DNA of 64,000 nt from Clostridia bacterium (GTDB lineage Bacteria; Bacillota; Clostridia; UBA1381; UBA9506), in the NCBI GenBank assembly GCA_017416855.1, contig JAFQAZ010000021.1, positions 143,755-207,754 on the forward strand. Reading direction: 5' to 3'. Positions 9,265-18,166 of this stretch are shown here, piece after piece. The position numbers and the translations under genes were made by a program. The notes beneath the pieces are model-generated. The model searched no databases. It was given only the letters and a program-made list of their open reading frames with translations, and was not told where the DNA came from. Each line of letters opens with the position of its first letter. Within the stretch, counting starts at the first letter, position 1.

Positions 9265-9825
9265 TCATTTAATTTTAACAGGTAAGCCGGCCACCATCAG
9301 ATATGCCTCATCCGCCTGTGCTGCCACTTTTGTATTCACACGGCAGGTAATATCTCGTCGGATTCTGTTAAAGCGATCCGTCGGACGGCTACCCATCCCC
9401 AATTCATTGGTCAACATAATCACAGGAGAAGGAACACTTTTGGCTGCTTTTACCACTTCGCGCACGCTCTTCTGAATGCTTTTTTCAATCTCCACTACAC
9501 TAGAAATCGGCACAGATTCCCAGCATTCATTATAATCACCTAACAATTGTGTCACCATCACCGAAAGTCTGTCCAGCACAATGCCGTCATAGGCCGCCCC
9601 AAACTCTTCAATATGCCGGGCAATGCCATCGTAGGCCTCCAAAGTATCCCAGCCGGAGGGCCTGAGCATTTTTCGGCACGCAATCCGGTTTTTAACTTCT
9701 TCATCGTCTTCCGGAACCAAGGTGGCAATGTAGAGAATGCTGTCACCAACGGTTTCTGCCAGCCCTTGTGCAAAATCACTTTTGCCGCTTCTTTTTCCGC
9801 CAACAACCAAAATCAGTTTACCCAT
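9265..9825 (-). CDS. cobU: Adenosylcobinamide kinase/guanylyltransferase-like protein (CobU), active-site His absent
   Basis: Member of the CobU family, which phosphorylates adenosylcobinamide and transfers GMP in nucleotide-loop assembly. Walker A is GGKRSGKS (residues 9-16), and the C-terminal blocks NELGMG and RVNTKVAAQADEAYLMVAGLP match well. ATG 9825 follows CAGGAGGG by about 7 bp. The segment aligned to the usual R-I-x-x-H-R motif reads RIACRK, so the GMP-accepting histidine is replaced (Cys50-Arg51). Kinase activity may persist while guanylyl transfer may be lost or mechanistically different. It is a lone cobalamin gene, 25 bp after rho. Confidence 0.88.
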   Translation of the reverse strand: MGKLILVVGGKRSGKSDFAQGLAETVGDSILYIATLVPEDDEEVKNRIACRKMLRPSGWDTLEAYDGIARHIEEFGAAYDGIVLDRLSVMVTQLLGDYNECWESVPISSVVEIEKSIQKSVREVVKAAKSVPSPVIMLTNELGMGSRPTDRFNRIRRDITCRVNTKVAAQADEAYLMVAGLPVKIK

Positions 9826-9850
9826 ATGCATGCCCTCCTGTTGTTTTATT

Positions 9851-11185
9851 TTATTTTTGATTTTTTCTGGATGTTTCAAAGTTTTTCATAATAACCTCAA
9901 CCATTTCGTCATTGTTCTTTGTCCTGATTAAGGTATTAATCAGTTGTTCTGTTACTTCCTGAACCGTTAAAGACGAAGACATATCACGACGAATAGCCCA
10001 CACCGCCTCCAGTTCCTTTTGCGACTGCAACAGTTCTTCTTTTCTGGTGCCGGATTTCTGAATATCCACCGCCGGAAAAATCCGTTTTTCAGAAAGCCGT
10101 CTGTCCAAATGCAGTTCCATATTACCGGTACCCTTAAACTCTTCAAAAATCACATCATCCATACGGCTACCGGTTTCAATCAAAGCCGTTGCCAGAATGG
10201 TCAGGCTACCCCCGTTCTCAATGTTTCGTGCTGCTCCAAAAAACTTCTTCGGTTTGTGCAGTGCCCCGGGATCCAGACCGCCGGAAAGGGTTCTGCCCGA
10301 AGGAGGAACTGTCAGGTTATAAGCCCGCGCCAACCGTGTAATGGAATCTAAAAGAACCACCACATCTTTTCGTTGTTCAACCAGTCTTTGTGCCCGTTCC
10401 AGCACAATTTCCGCCACCTTGGTGTGATGCTCCGGCGGTTGATCAAAGGTCGAAAACACCACATCTCCTGAGATGGAACGCTTCATATCCGTAACCTCTT
10501 CCGGCCGTTCATCAATCAAAAGAACAATTAGCGTTACTTCTGGATGATTTTTTTCAATATTGTTGGCAATATTTTTCAAAACCGTAGTTTTACCTGCTTT
10601 TGGGGGTGCTACAATTAAGCCACGCTGGCCCTTACCGATGGGAGCTATCAAATCCACCAATCGCATCGAAAAATCATTCTGTGCATTTTCTAACCGGATA
10701 CGTTCCTCCGGATAAATTGGTGTTAAGTATTCAAAAGGGCGTCGACGAATAGCCTTATCCGGCGTATCATCATTCACATGCTGCACAAAAATTAATGCCG
10801 GAAATTTTTCGCCCTCTTTTGGTGCACGAGCAATGCCGGTCACTTTATCGCCGGTTTTCAGGTTAAACCGACGAATCTGAGTGGGGGATACATACACATC
10901 CTTCGGCGTTGACAAATAGTTTTCGCCGCGCAAAAAGCCGTATCCCTCTGCCAGAACTTCCAGAATACCGCCTACAAGATTGTCAGTCCCCTGCAGCATC
11001 AGACCGTTTTTTTCCTGCACAGGAGCTTTTTCAGTTTCTTTGTCCTGAATCGTTTCTTGTCCTTCTGCTTCTTGTTGCAAAAGCAATTCAATCAGTTCCT
11101 GCTTTTTATATTTCGCAATTCCTTTAATTCCTTTTTCTTTAGCAATCAGCCTGAGTTCATCAATTTTTTTAGTTGAAAAATCCAC
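9851..11185 (-). CDS. rho: Transcription termination factor Rho
   Basis: RNA-dependent ATPase helicase that ends transcription. The predicted 444 residues comprise an N-terminal Rho_N helix bundle ([22 protein letters not shown]), a short acidic/Gln-rich linker, the RNA-binding cold-shock fold ([14 protein letters not shown]) and the RecA-type ATPase with P-loop APPKAGKTT and the RHO signature [16 protein letters not shown] 11185 is chosen because AGGAGG lies 7 bp before it; the upstream in-frame ATG 11212 has no site. It lies just downstream of the phage-derived cassette, in the same direction. Confidence 0.96.
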   Translation of the reverse strand: MDFSTKKIDELRLIAKEKGIKGIAKYKKQELIELLLQQEAEGQETIQDKETEKAPVQEKNGLMLQGTDNLVGGILEVLAEGYGFLRGENYLSTPKDVYVSPTQIRRFNLKTGDKVTGIARAPKEGEKFPALIFVQHVNDDTPDKAIRRRPFEYLTPIYPEERIRLENAQNDFSMRLVDLIAPIGKGQRGLIVAPPKAGKTTVLKNIANNIEKNHPEVTLIVLLIDERPEEVTDMKRSISGDVVFSTFDQPPEHHTKVAEIVLERAQRLVEQRKDVVVLLDSITRLARAYNLTVPPSGRTLSGGLDPGALHKPKKFFGAARNIENGGSLTILATALIETGSRMDDVIFEEFKGTGNMELHLDRRLSEKRIFPAVDIQKSGTRKEELLQSQKELEAVWAIRRDMSSSLTVQEVTEQLINTLIRTKNNDEMVEVIMKNFETSRKNQK

Positions 11186-11258
11186 AGATATACCTCCTGT
11201 ATAACAGAACAAAACAGTCAGAAAATAATAAAAAAATCAAAATTGTATATAAAGAATA

Positions 11259-11311
11259 ATGATACAATTAATCAAAGAAATAAAGCTATGCTCTATGATT
11301 AATTGTATCAT
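11259..11311. repeat. 16 bp perfect inverted repeat between phage cassette and rho
   Basis: ATGATACAATTAATCA (11259-11274) and its exact complement (11296-11311) form a 16 bp stem with a 21-base loop. It begins inside the stop codon of the last cassette ORF. There is no strong T tract on either strand, so a classical terminator is uncertain; a cassette boundary mark or operator is possible. Confidence 0.7.
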
Positions 11312-11430
11312 ACCCCTCCGCGAGACGCAATATATAAAAATAAACAAAAAAATATAACGTAAATCATATAAAAAGCCAAATTAAAATGACGGAAAGTCTC
11401 TTTTTTCAACAACTTAAAACTAGCTTTCAT
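11308..11430 (-). CDS. Small single-pass membrane ORF at end of phage cassette
   Basis: A 40-codon ORF starting at ATG 11430, overlapping the end of the 63-residue holin-like gene. The product has a basic N-terminus (MKASFKLLKKETFRH) and one hydrophobic segment of about 17 residues (MIYVIFFCLFLYIA), like many phage lysis accessory proteins. The longer in-frame start at 11550 would overlap the neighbouring gene almost entirely and has no clear ribosome binding site. Coding status is uncertain. Confidence 0.4.
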   Translation of the reverse strand: MKASFKLLKKETFRHFNLAFYMIYVIFFCLFLYIASRGGV

Positions 11431-11611
11431 TTTTTTCGTTGTTTTTCTTAGCAAAGAAATATGTAATGACCATTGTAACCACATTAGAAAACAACAAAAA
11501 TACATTCTCGTCCATTTTTTTATTAGCCATAGCAACAAAAACCAAAGCAAATACCAATACCAGTGTCACGATGCTTTTCACATCAAACAATTTCCAGAAG
11601 TGATTCATCAT
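11420..11611 (-). CDS. Holin-like small membrane protein of phage cassette
   Basis: A 63-residue protein with two hydrophobic segments (SIVTLVLVFALVFVAMA and VFLLFSNVVTMVITYFF) separated by a charged turn, ending in a Lys/Asn/Glu tail. This is the typical shape of a class II holin. It follows the amidase gene by 10 bp and ATG 11611 has GAGAGGAG just upstream. No family was recognised by sequence; the lysis role is inferred from topology and from its neighbour. Confidence 0.6.
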   Translation of the reverse strand: MMNHFWKLFDVKSIVTLVLVFALVFVAMANKKMDENVFLLFSNVVTMVITYFFAKKNNEKNES

Positions 11612-11621
11612 AATGCTCCTC

Positions 11622-12329
11622 TCATTTCACTTGGTTTACCAGCTTATAATATCCCCAATAAAGAGGCGAGCCATTTCTTTTTGCCTCGTCCAGGGCCTGC
11701 ACAAAGTTTGGTATTTCAGTTATAGGAAAATAACTGTGGTTTAATTCCCACACAATATCATTCGGTGTTTCCAACAACTTATGACTTTGCATCCCCAATC
11801 CTTCCAGAAGGCCCTCTGCAATGACTTGAAAAACAGCTTCCTTTTTCTGTTGATATAGATTCATATCATCTTTGTCATCAATAAAACAAATTTCCAAAAG
11901 GCTATACGCCACTCCTTGCTTGTTACACACATTCATAACAAGCAAATTGTTTCTGCGCTTTACGCCTCTGTTTGCAAAACCGACAGAAGCCAGTTTTTTC
12001 ACCATTACTTCCTCAAGCTTGCAACTCTTTGCAGCGTGATGTACCAAGCATTCCGTTCCTGTGATTTTGCCATTTCCTTTTTCATCAAAGGCCGCGGCAT
12101 TAAAATGAATTTCCAGAACATAATCATACTGTTTAAAATCAAAGTGTTTGCCCGCTGATAAATACTTATATAAATTTTTACGAACATCAAAAGCATCCAC
12201 GCAAACCCGGGACGACAGTTTCTCCTTTAACGCCTCCACCACTTCTCTTGTCAGTTCTGCTTCTCGATAGCCACATCCGCAGGCACCTGCATCCCCTTGA
12301 CCATGTCCGGCAACCAATAAAACTTTCAA
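11622..12329 (-). CDS. N-acetylmuramoyl-L-alanine amidase (Amidase_3), phage endolysin
   Basis: Zinc amidase that cuts the bond between muramic acid and the stem peptide. The catalytic layout of Amidase_3 is visible: His9 in VAGHG, Glu23 in GYREAE, His75 in LEIHFNA and Glu146 in SLLEICFID. About 235 residues: one catalytic domain plus a short C-terminal extension. TTG 12329 is the start, with AAAGGAGG 7 bp upstream; the ATG eight codons earlier has no site. It has no signal peptide, as expected for a holin-released endolysin. Confidence 0.85.
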   Translation of the reverse strand: MKVLLVAGHGQGDAGACGCGYREAELTREVVEALKEKLSSRVCVDAFDVRKNLYKYLSAGKHFDFKQYDYVLEIHFNAAAFDEKGNGKITGTECLVHHAAKSCKLEEVMVKKLASVGFANRGVKRRNNLLVMNVCNKQGVAYSLLEICFIDDKDDMNLYQQKKEAVFQVIAEGLLEGLGMQSHKLLETPNDIVWELNHSYFPITEIPNFVQALDEAKRNGSPLYWGYYKLVNQVK

Positions 12330-12342
12330 GCGTATTCCTCCT

Positions 12343-12660
12343 TTATATTTCATTCGGCATCTGCATCATCTGATGATATAAATCCGTAGCCACATCATTG
12401 CCACCCAGCTCGTGATAGCTGTCGTAAGCCCGTGTTAGTGCTTCTTTAGCATAGAGGGGGCAAAAGCCCCGCTCTGTATATTTATCGTAAGACCGTATAA
12501 TCTCCGCCCTAAGAAGACACTGCACACCCTTTTTAAAGGCATTTTCCTTCTTGTGACTCTGCCGGAATCCGGCTATTGCCATACTGATTAAGGAAACACA
12601 ACTACCACACACAAAGGGCACCAGCCAACGTAGAACTAAATCCCAGACCTCATTCTGCAT
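12343..12660 (-). CDS. Small membrane-anchored phage protein
   Basis: About 105 residues from ATG 12660, preceded by GGAGGTGGAGG. Residues ~8-30 form one membrane segment; the remainder is soluble and helical, with basic residues directly after the membrane (FRQSHKKENAFKKG) and a Tyr-rich C-terminal half. It resembles unnamed holin-like proteins of clostridial prophages located between the baseplate gene and the endolysin. Function unknown; its ORF overlaps the preceding 61-residue gene by 11 bp. Confidence 0.6.
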   Translation of the reverse strand: MQNEVWDLVLRWLVPFVCGSCVSLISMAIAGFRQSHKKENAFKKGVQCLLRAEIIRSYDKYTERGFCPLYAKEALTRAYDSYHELGGNDVATDLYHQMMQMPNEI

Positions 12661-12835
12661 TTTCCTCCACCTCCGGATATTGCGCATCAATGGCCATGCT
12701 GATTTCTGCTAAATCCTTTTCTGAAAGCACGCCCTTTTCCAGCCAACCGGCAGCGTTTAAAATCACCTGATAATCCGCCATCCTGCCAACAGCGTTAAGT
12801 AAACCTTTCTTGATAAAATCCTTTAAATTAAACAT
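12650..12835 (-). CDS. XkdX-like small phage protein
   Basis: A 61-residue protein (MADYQVILNAAGWLEKGVLS core) of the type found directly after baseplate or fibre genes in Firmicutes phages, comparable in position and size to XkdX. Start ATG 12835 overlaps the BppU-like stop codon, with GGAGGGAATG as ribosome binding site. Predicted mostly helical and cytosolic. No function is known. Confidence 0.6.
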   Translation of the reverse strand: MFNLKDFIKKGLLNAVGRMADYQVILNAAGWLEKGVLSEKDLAEISMAIDAQYPEVEENAE

Positions 12836-14214
12836 TACACATTCCCTCCTAATGAAATGATTGCATTTGTCAGTTGTTCAATGACCTTGCTTATGTCCTT
12901 GTTATATTGGCACGATACTACAGCCCCACCCGTGTCGGGCAAAAGACTTGTGTATGGATGATATAAAACCACATGATCTACTGTGCCATCTGCATTAACT
13001 GTATATTTTGTTTCTTTATATTCTTCGTATGGCTCTGCTGCACTACCAGCATTAAGCATAATTCTTGATTGATAATTCTTATACTCCCCTGCACCAGTAA
13101 AATATAAAAGTATCTCTGTAGTTTCTGTTAGGGTAAAGCTTTTGCTTCTTGTCGACATCATACCAGCTGCACCATAACAACCAATTGTCACAATTGTTTT
13201 ACCAGCACGACTTCTAACAACAAAGTAAAAAGCAGTGTCACCATTGCCAACAGTATTAACACAAGTGCCACTTATATATTGATTTGAAAAAGTATAAGTG
13301 CCAGGAGGTAATATAGTGCCATTAAGTTTATTCATGGAAACACCATTAGTAGAAGAGCCATTTAAAGTTAATAAATTATTAGAAAAAGTTAAAGATAAAT
13401 TACCTGTATACTCAGCAAAAGAATAATCAAAAGGCTTGCTTAAATTCTTTCCAGTTTGTACCAAAGTAACTGCAGAAGGATTTTCCACGCCCGAAACCTT
13501 TACTGTCGATGTGTGCGAAACAGGGGAAACATCATCCATAAATACTACCGCACCATTAGTCAAGCCCTTCAAAGCGTTACCAAAGGTATTGTTCATCTGC
13601 CTGTAAGCTTCCTGACGCTCTACCTCCGCCGCTATGCGCTCCGCTTCAGACTGAACTCTTCTTTCTTCTCCCTGTTCTCTTGTTGTTTCAGCGTTAAGTC
13701 GTTGTTCTTCTGCCATGAGTCTTTCTGTTTCAGCAAGAACACGGCTTTCTTCTGTCGCAACAATATCCACAATAGGTCGTGCTTTTTCTGTTACTTCTCT
13801 TGCTTCTACTAGGGTATTATGCAATTCCGTCAAAAGAGGAGCCGCATCTTCTGCCAGTTCTCCCTCTCCAAATCCCTCTCGCACAGAAATGATCAGTTCC
13901 TTCACTGTTAAATACCCACCATCTTGCGTTAACAAGGCCACCTCTAAGGAAAGTGTTCCCGGTATGGCATACATAGAAGACTTCACATCATAAAAAGCAT
14001 GTCCCAGCGCATCAACCACACCTTCATCGAAAACCACAACACCATCGGACCGTTTTCCCTTCACCACCAAACTGCATCCCGTAGCATCATATACGCCATT
14101 ATCATAAAAAACAAACTGTAACCGATACGCTTGCACATCTCCGGTGGTAAAAACTGCATCTGTTTCAAGAGTTCGTTTTCCCTTCATATCTGTTCGAATT
14201 GTATATGTAATCAC
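12835..14214 (-). CDS. BppU-like baseplate/receptor-binding protein
   Basis: 459-residue virion protein. Residues ~1-120 match the N-terminal domain of phage baseplate upper proteins (BppU): an immunoglobulin-like sandwich starting ITYTIRTDMKGKRTLETDA. Residues ~140-205 form a long Ala/Glu/Arg coiled coil with repeated A-E-x-E-R units, as in trimeric fibres. The C-terminal ~250 residues are Ser/Thr/Gly-rich beta structure, the expected host-recognition region. It is the most receptor-facing gene of the cassette. Confidence 0.72.
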   Translation of the reverse strand: MITYTIRTDMKGKRTLETDAVFTTGDVQAYRLQFVFYDNGVYDATGCSLVVKGKRSDGVVVFDEGVVDALGHAFYDVKSSMYAIPGTLSLEVALLTQDGGYLTVKELIISVREGFGEGELAEDAAPLLTELHNTLVEAREVTEKARPIVDIVATEESRVLAETERLMAEEQRLNAETTREQGEERRVQSEAERIAAEVERQEAYRQMNNTFGNALKGLTNGAVVFMDDVSPVSHTSTVKVSGVENPSAVTLVQTGKNLSKPFDYSFAEYTGNLSLTFSNNLLTLNGSSTNGVSMNKLNGTILPPGTYTFSNQYISGTCVNTVGNGDTAFYFVVRSRAGKTIVTIGCYGAAGMMSTRSKSFTLTETTEILLYFTGAGEYKNYQSRIMLNAGSAAEPYEEYKETKYTVNADGTVDHVVLYHPYTSLLPDTGGAVVSCQYNKDISKVIEQLTNAIISLGGNV

Positions 14215-14224
14215 CGTTATCCCC

Positions 14225-15121
14225 CTAACATAATGTAATATGAAGATTCACCGCCGGCGAGGTATTATATCCTGCCTGTGCCCGCTTCGCTCTTTGATAC
14301 ACACGAAGCACCCCATCATCACCTATTTCAAACCGCAAATATACATAGTAATGATGATTACTTACAGAAGACAAAACGGAATAGCTCACTAACAGCTCAC
14401 TATTTTCCGATTGATAGGTGAATCCTCTCTCCACATCGGCAAGATTCGCCATCGTTGACATCGTACTAAAGGCAGAACCACTCTCCAATTCAGCAAAACC
14501 GCAACACGCATTATAAATATACTCGCCGGATTCTATTCCTTCTGACCAGACTGCCACATGTTGATAACCAACATCAGCAAGGTCTATTTCCCACAGCAGT
14601 TTTTCTTCCAGAACTCCATCCCAGTAAAACCGTTTAACAAAGGTTTCACTGCCGTGCACGCCTGGAAACGGATTTTTCATCCAGGCTTTGGCTGGTCCAC
14701 CGACCACTGTTCCCTCTGCCGTTATCCGGCCAAGTAACACATAATCTGCACCTGACGGTTGTTCTTCCGTGCAGCGTGGCATCACAAATCCTGTCAACAC
14801 ATCATGTTCAAACCAAACATATACTTCTTTGTTTTCGGGTAAATCAAGCGTAACACCCTCTGTATCAATGACTACCTTTCGTCCGTCTTCCATAAACAAA
14901 ACACCTTCGCCTATTTGCACCTGCCCAGTTGTCAACGAAAGGACACAGCCCGTCGAAACGCCTTTTGTCACCAACGACTGTGCGATACCATTTAAATCAT
15001 CTACACCATAGGTCATATCATCCGAAAATTGTAAATCGCCGCCGCCCAAGTCTTCAGCCACCTGATTCAGATATTCCGCTGTCACCAATTCATTATCTAA
15101 AAAATTTACAGTATAAGCCAT
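14225..15121 (-). CDS. Phage tail fibre/baseplate protein
   Basis: 298 residues, starting MAYTVNFLDNELVTAEYLN, a segment typical of small fibre proteins in Firmicutes siphophages. The N-terminal half is a compact beta domain (VEFEHDVL-type Trp/Phe-rich strands); the C-terminal half looks like a carbohydrate-contacting beta sandwich. AAAGGAGAGG precedes ATG 15121. It sits between the Gp37-like and BppU-like genes, consistent with baseplate or fibre placement. No precise homologue was recognised. Confidence 0.6.
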   Translation of the reverse strand: MAYTVNFLDNELVTAEYLNQVAEDLGGGDLQFSDDMTYGVDDLNGIAQSLVTKGVSTGCVLSLTTGQVQIGEGVLFMEDGRKVVIDTEGVTLDLPENKEVYVWFEHDVLTGFVMPRCTEEQPSGADYVLLGRITAEGTVVGGPAKAWMKNPFPGVHGSETFVKRFYWDGVLEEKLLWEIDLADVGYQHVAVWSEGIESGEYIYNACCGFAELESGSAFSTMSTMANLADVERGFTYQSENSELLVSYSVLSSVSNHHYYVYLRFEIGDDGVLRVYQRAKRAQAGYNTSPAVNLHITLC

Positions 15122-15135
15122 CTTTTCCTCTCCTT

Positions 15136-16077
15136 TCAGTTAAACATTGGTTCTTCTCCGCAATTGTCCGCTTCGTACCAGATATGCACACTGTTGATTT
15201 GCTTCTCTTCCGACATAGAAAAACCCCCTCTTGTGATACGTAACTCCATAGAATCACCAAGTTCATAGTCTTTTCCAAACTGCAGGCCTTTCATAAAAGC
15301 TGACGCCGTTTTCTGTCTTATCTTCTTTCCAAGAACTTGCTTTGCTTCAAGCTCTGTCTGATGGCCCAACAAGCAATCCCATCGTAGCATTCCGGCCTCG
15401 TCATCATTTTGACTGATATATGTCCAGATATCCTCTCCGCCATTTTCGTCTTCCTGCCGGAACCAGCCACCGCTATAAGCGTCCAGTCCATTTTCCGAAT
15501 AAGAACAGTCATATACATTTCCGTTATCCTCTGATAGCACAACCGGCCGTCTCTTACCATATCTTGCCTCATAAATCCAGGTTTTTTTTATAGGATCAAA
15601 CCGCAGCAAATGTCCTGCTTTGTCCTGTTCCAGACATTTTATCACCGCCTCCGATACCGTACAATCTTCTAAAATTCCAAAATCCTGTATTGCTCCGCTC
15701 CCTGTTTCAGGCGCAAGTTCCAGTTCCGATACATCGTTAAAGGCCTCCTGCACCAGCTTTCCCGTCACCTGCTCTGCCGTACCGTTTAACGCCTCACAAG
15801 CTGGCACAACACGTCTTGTCAGAAGCCAGTTACAGGTCCTGCCGTATAACACACATTCATGAGTCAACCGCCAACCGACAATAACCCCCTGCTTATCTCC
15901 CTGCACAACCAACAAATATTTATGCTTATGCAAAAGCTTCGTCACCTTATCCGATGTAGCCGTATGCAGTTCAAAAGTGCCAACATCATTAAAATAAAGC
16001 TCCCAGTTAACGGAAAACACATCGTGAAGAATTAAAAGCGGCGTAAAAGAAAAATCGTAAAACCAAATGCTTTCCAA
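15136..16077 (-). CDS. Siphovirus Gp37-like tail protein
   Basis: 313 residues resembling the Siphovirus ReqiPepy6 Gp37-like family (FTPLLILHDVFSVNWELYFNDVGTFELH, then LLTRRVV). Such proteins form the tail hub or baseplate adapter after the distal tail protein. TTG 16077 immediately follows the TGA of the upstream gene, and GGAGGCGGTGA near that stop acts as ribosome binding site, so translation is coupled. Length is normal for the family. Confidence 0.75.
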   Translation of the reverse strand: MESIWFYDFSFTPLLILHDVFSVNWELYFNDVGTFELHTATSDKVTKLLHKHKYLLVVQGDKQGVIVGWRLTHECVLYGRTCNWLLTRRVVPACEALNGTAEQVTGKLVQEAFNDVSELELAPETGSGAIQDFGILEDCTVSEAVIKCLEQDKAGHLLRFDPIKKTWIYEARYGKRRPVVLSEDNGNVYDCSYSENGLDAYSGGWFRQEDENGGEDIWTYISQNDDEAGMLRWDCLLGHQTELEAKQVLGKKIRQKTASAFMKGLQFGKDYELGDSMELRITRGGFSMSEEKQINSVHIWYEADNCGEEPMFN

Positions 16078-16926
16078 TCACATCACCGCCTCCAGATATT
16101 TTTCCTTCATTCGGCAAGTCACCAATATATCACTATCTATTGCAAAATTTGTCACTGTAAACTTATTTTCACCGGGTTCCATGTACATATTCTTGAGAAT
16201 TGTATCCTGTGACATAAAGAAAATCAGATTCCCCTCATTGTTATCTTCCCGAACAGCGTCACTTGTAATGCTCCGTCCGGCAACATCCACCGTAACGGTT
16301 TCTCCTTCCTGCAAATCATATTGCAGATTAAGATGTGCACCGGTCGTTTTGTTTTCCAATAAAATCCCTGACCCACCACCGGATGCCTTATTGCAGAAAA
16401 TAATAAAAACAGGCTCTGATGCCACATCGCCCCGGTTATCTACGACACTATCCATAATTCTTCTCGTAAACAGACAAGGCATTTTAAAATGACTTTCCAC
16501 TAAATCTTCCCGGCTATATAAAGCCTTTTTCACAGCTTCCGCTCCTTCAAAAAACGGATCATCCGCCGTAAACTGAACCACAAATTCTCTATAGGCACCA
16601 CTGGGCTTTTGGATTTCAAAATGGCTGCAATAAGCATTAATCCTCCGTATTTTAACACCATCTGTTACAGTTAAGCGACCTTTTTGATTTAAAACTCTCA
16701 TTCCCAGCGAGAGGGTTTCACCATCGCCGGCATAATCCCCACGAAGAGTCACCACTCTTGCCTCTGCTTTTTCCCGGATGGTTACCTGACCAGGACTTTC
16801 CGCATAACTTGCCGTAAAAAAAGATTTTTCCGCCAACGAAAGCCCGCTATAATTCGTTATATTCCAATGTTCGTTTCCGCCACCGAACCGTATTGCCCCG
16901 ATTTCATTTTCATAATAAAGCAGCAT
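16078..16926 (-). CDS. Distal tail protein (phage tail family, Dit-like)
   Basis: About 282 residues beginning MLLYYENEIGAIRFGG and matching the Sipho_tail / distal tail family: a ring-forming N-terminal domain containing VTLRGDYAG, then a galectin-like C-terminal domain. ATG 16926 is preferred over 16932 because GGGAGGG lies 6 bp before it. It sits directly after the tape measure gene, the canonical position of Dit. Confidence 0.78.
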   Translation of the reverse strand: MLLYYENEIGAIRFGGGNEHWNITNYSGLSLAEKSFFTASYAESPGQVTIREKAEARVVTLRGDYAGDGETLSLGMRVLNQKGRLTVTDGVKIRRINAYCSHFEIQKPSGAYREFVVQFTADDPFFEGAEAVKKALYSREDLVESHFKMPCLFTRRIMDSVVDNRGDVASEPVFIIFCNKASGGGSGILLENKTTGAHLNLQYDLQEGETVTVDVAGRSITSDAVREDNNEGNLIFFMSQDTILKNMYMEPGENKFTVTNFAIDSDILVTCRMKEKYLEAVM

Positions 16927-16928
16927 CT

Positions 16929-18092
16929 TCATCCCTCCCTGAGTTGTTCAATTGCTGCATGATTCCTGATGCTGCGCAATTGCTCAGCAACTGTTTCACC
17001 GGAACCGTTCAGAACATATGTCATAGAATTCTGCACATTCTGAATGGTATTGTTCTCCGCTGCAGACATCAGACTTCCTGTCTCCAGCGCCACTGCAGGC
17101 ACCATTGACTGAATTGCTTGCCAAAGCACCTTCTGTAAGTCTCCAACTTTATTGATAAATCCCGTACCAAAGGCTTCTGCTGATAGAGCCCCTTCCTGAA
17201 AAAAGCCTTCCGGTATGGTGCCATACCACTTCGTCAGCTCTGTTTCCACTATTCCAAGAGCCTCCTTTGTATCGTCTCTGTAACTTTGGTAGGCTGTTTC
17301 TCTGGCAAGTTTCTGAATTGCCTTCCAGTCCTCTAGGTATTTTGATAAATCATGTTCGTCTAAGGATAACAGCGCTTCCTGATATAAAACTGCTTCTTCA
17401 ACCGGCATTTCTAAAATGGAATGAAACAGTTCTTCGGGAATCTCCTGTTTCGCTCGCACTGTATTCAGCAAATCTGCATATTGTTCCAGTGTTTCTCGTT
17501 CCTTGGATAAATCCACCACCGTATCCACGTACACTTCTTTGCTGTCTTTTGACCCATTGCTGATAAATGTAGTCGTCTTTTGCCTGAACAGTTGCCCATA
17601 ACCCACCAGCTTCTTTTCCATCTTTTCCCTAGCTTTTTCCAGTTCTCCCAGGCTTTCTGTTGCTCTCTGCGCTATATCAGAAAACGCGGCTACGATAGCA
17701 TTTTTTTGTATTTGAATATGTTGTTCAACCTCGCTGAGATGTTCCTTCAGCGTATCAACATATTCTTGATTGCCTTTTTTCTGCAATCTGAGTCGCTCGC
17801 TATTTTGCAGATTTTCAACCTGACGGGCCGTACGTGCATTCTTGAGTTTGCTTTGCAATATACTTTGTTGATTGGCTTCTTCGGCATCTGCAATTTCTTT
17901 TTCCAGTCTTTGCTTTTCGTCAAAAAAATCCCGTTGTTCGCCTAATATTTCCTCATTAAGCTTTTCCAGTGCACTCCGGGTTGTCCCGGCATTTTCAGCA
18001 AGCCCCAGCCCGAAGCCTTCTGTAAATAATCGGCCTGTTGTTTTTCCCGCTTCCATCGGTTCCTGTATAATTTGTTCCTTCCGATCTGCCAT
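16929..18092 (-). CDS. Short tape measure-like protein
   Basis: 387 residues, highly helical. Residues ~40-175 form a strong Glu/Lys/Gln coiled coil. The C-terminal part has Ala/Gly helices (FGTGFINKVGDLQKVLWQAI) and the segment NTIQNVQNSMTYVLNGSGETV seen at the end of many tape measure proteins. Position between the Gp15-type chaperone and Dit is diagnostic. Tape measure proteins of long-tailed phages are usually much larger; using about 0.15 nm of tail per residue, this one predicts a tail near 58 nm. Confidence 0.7.
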   Translation of the reverse strand: MADRKEQIIQEPMEAGKTTGRLFTEGFGLGLAENAGTTRSALEKLNEEILGEQRDFFDEKQRLEKEIADAEEANQQSILQSKLKNARTARQVENLQNSERLRLQKKGNQEYVDTLKEHLSEVEQHIQIQKNAIVAAFSDIAQRATESLGELEKAREKMEKKLVGYGQLFRQKTTTFISNGSKDSKEVYVDTVVDLSKERETLEQYADLLNTVRAKQEIPEELFHSILEMPVEEAVLYQEALLSLDEHDLSKYLEDWKAIQKLARETAYQSYRDDTKEALGIVETELTKWYGTIPEGFFQEGALSAEAFGTGFINKVGDLQKVLWQAIQSMVPAVALETGSLMSAAENNTIQNVQNSMTYVLNGSGETVAEQLRSIRNHAAIEQLREG

Positions 18093-18166
18093 ATTCGGTC
18101 CAAACCCTTTCTGCTCACAAACTTCTATTGATTCCTTACCGTGAGCCTGTAAGAAATCACTTTGCT

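Noticed and set aside
11431..11550. Longer 80-codon version of the last cassette ORF
   Set aside because: The extension overlaps the holin-like gene in another frame, has no ribosome binding site and gives an atypical sequence; only the part from ATG 11430 is kept as a weak candidate.
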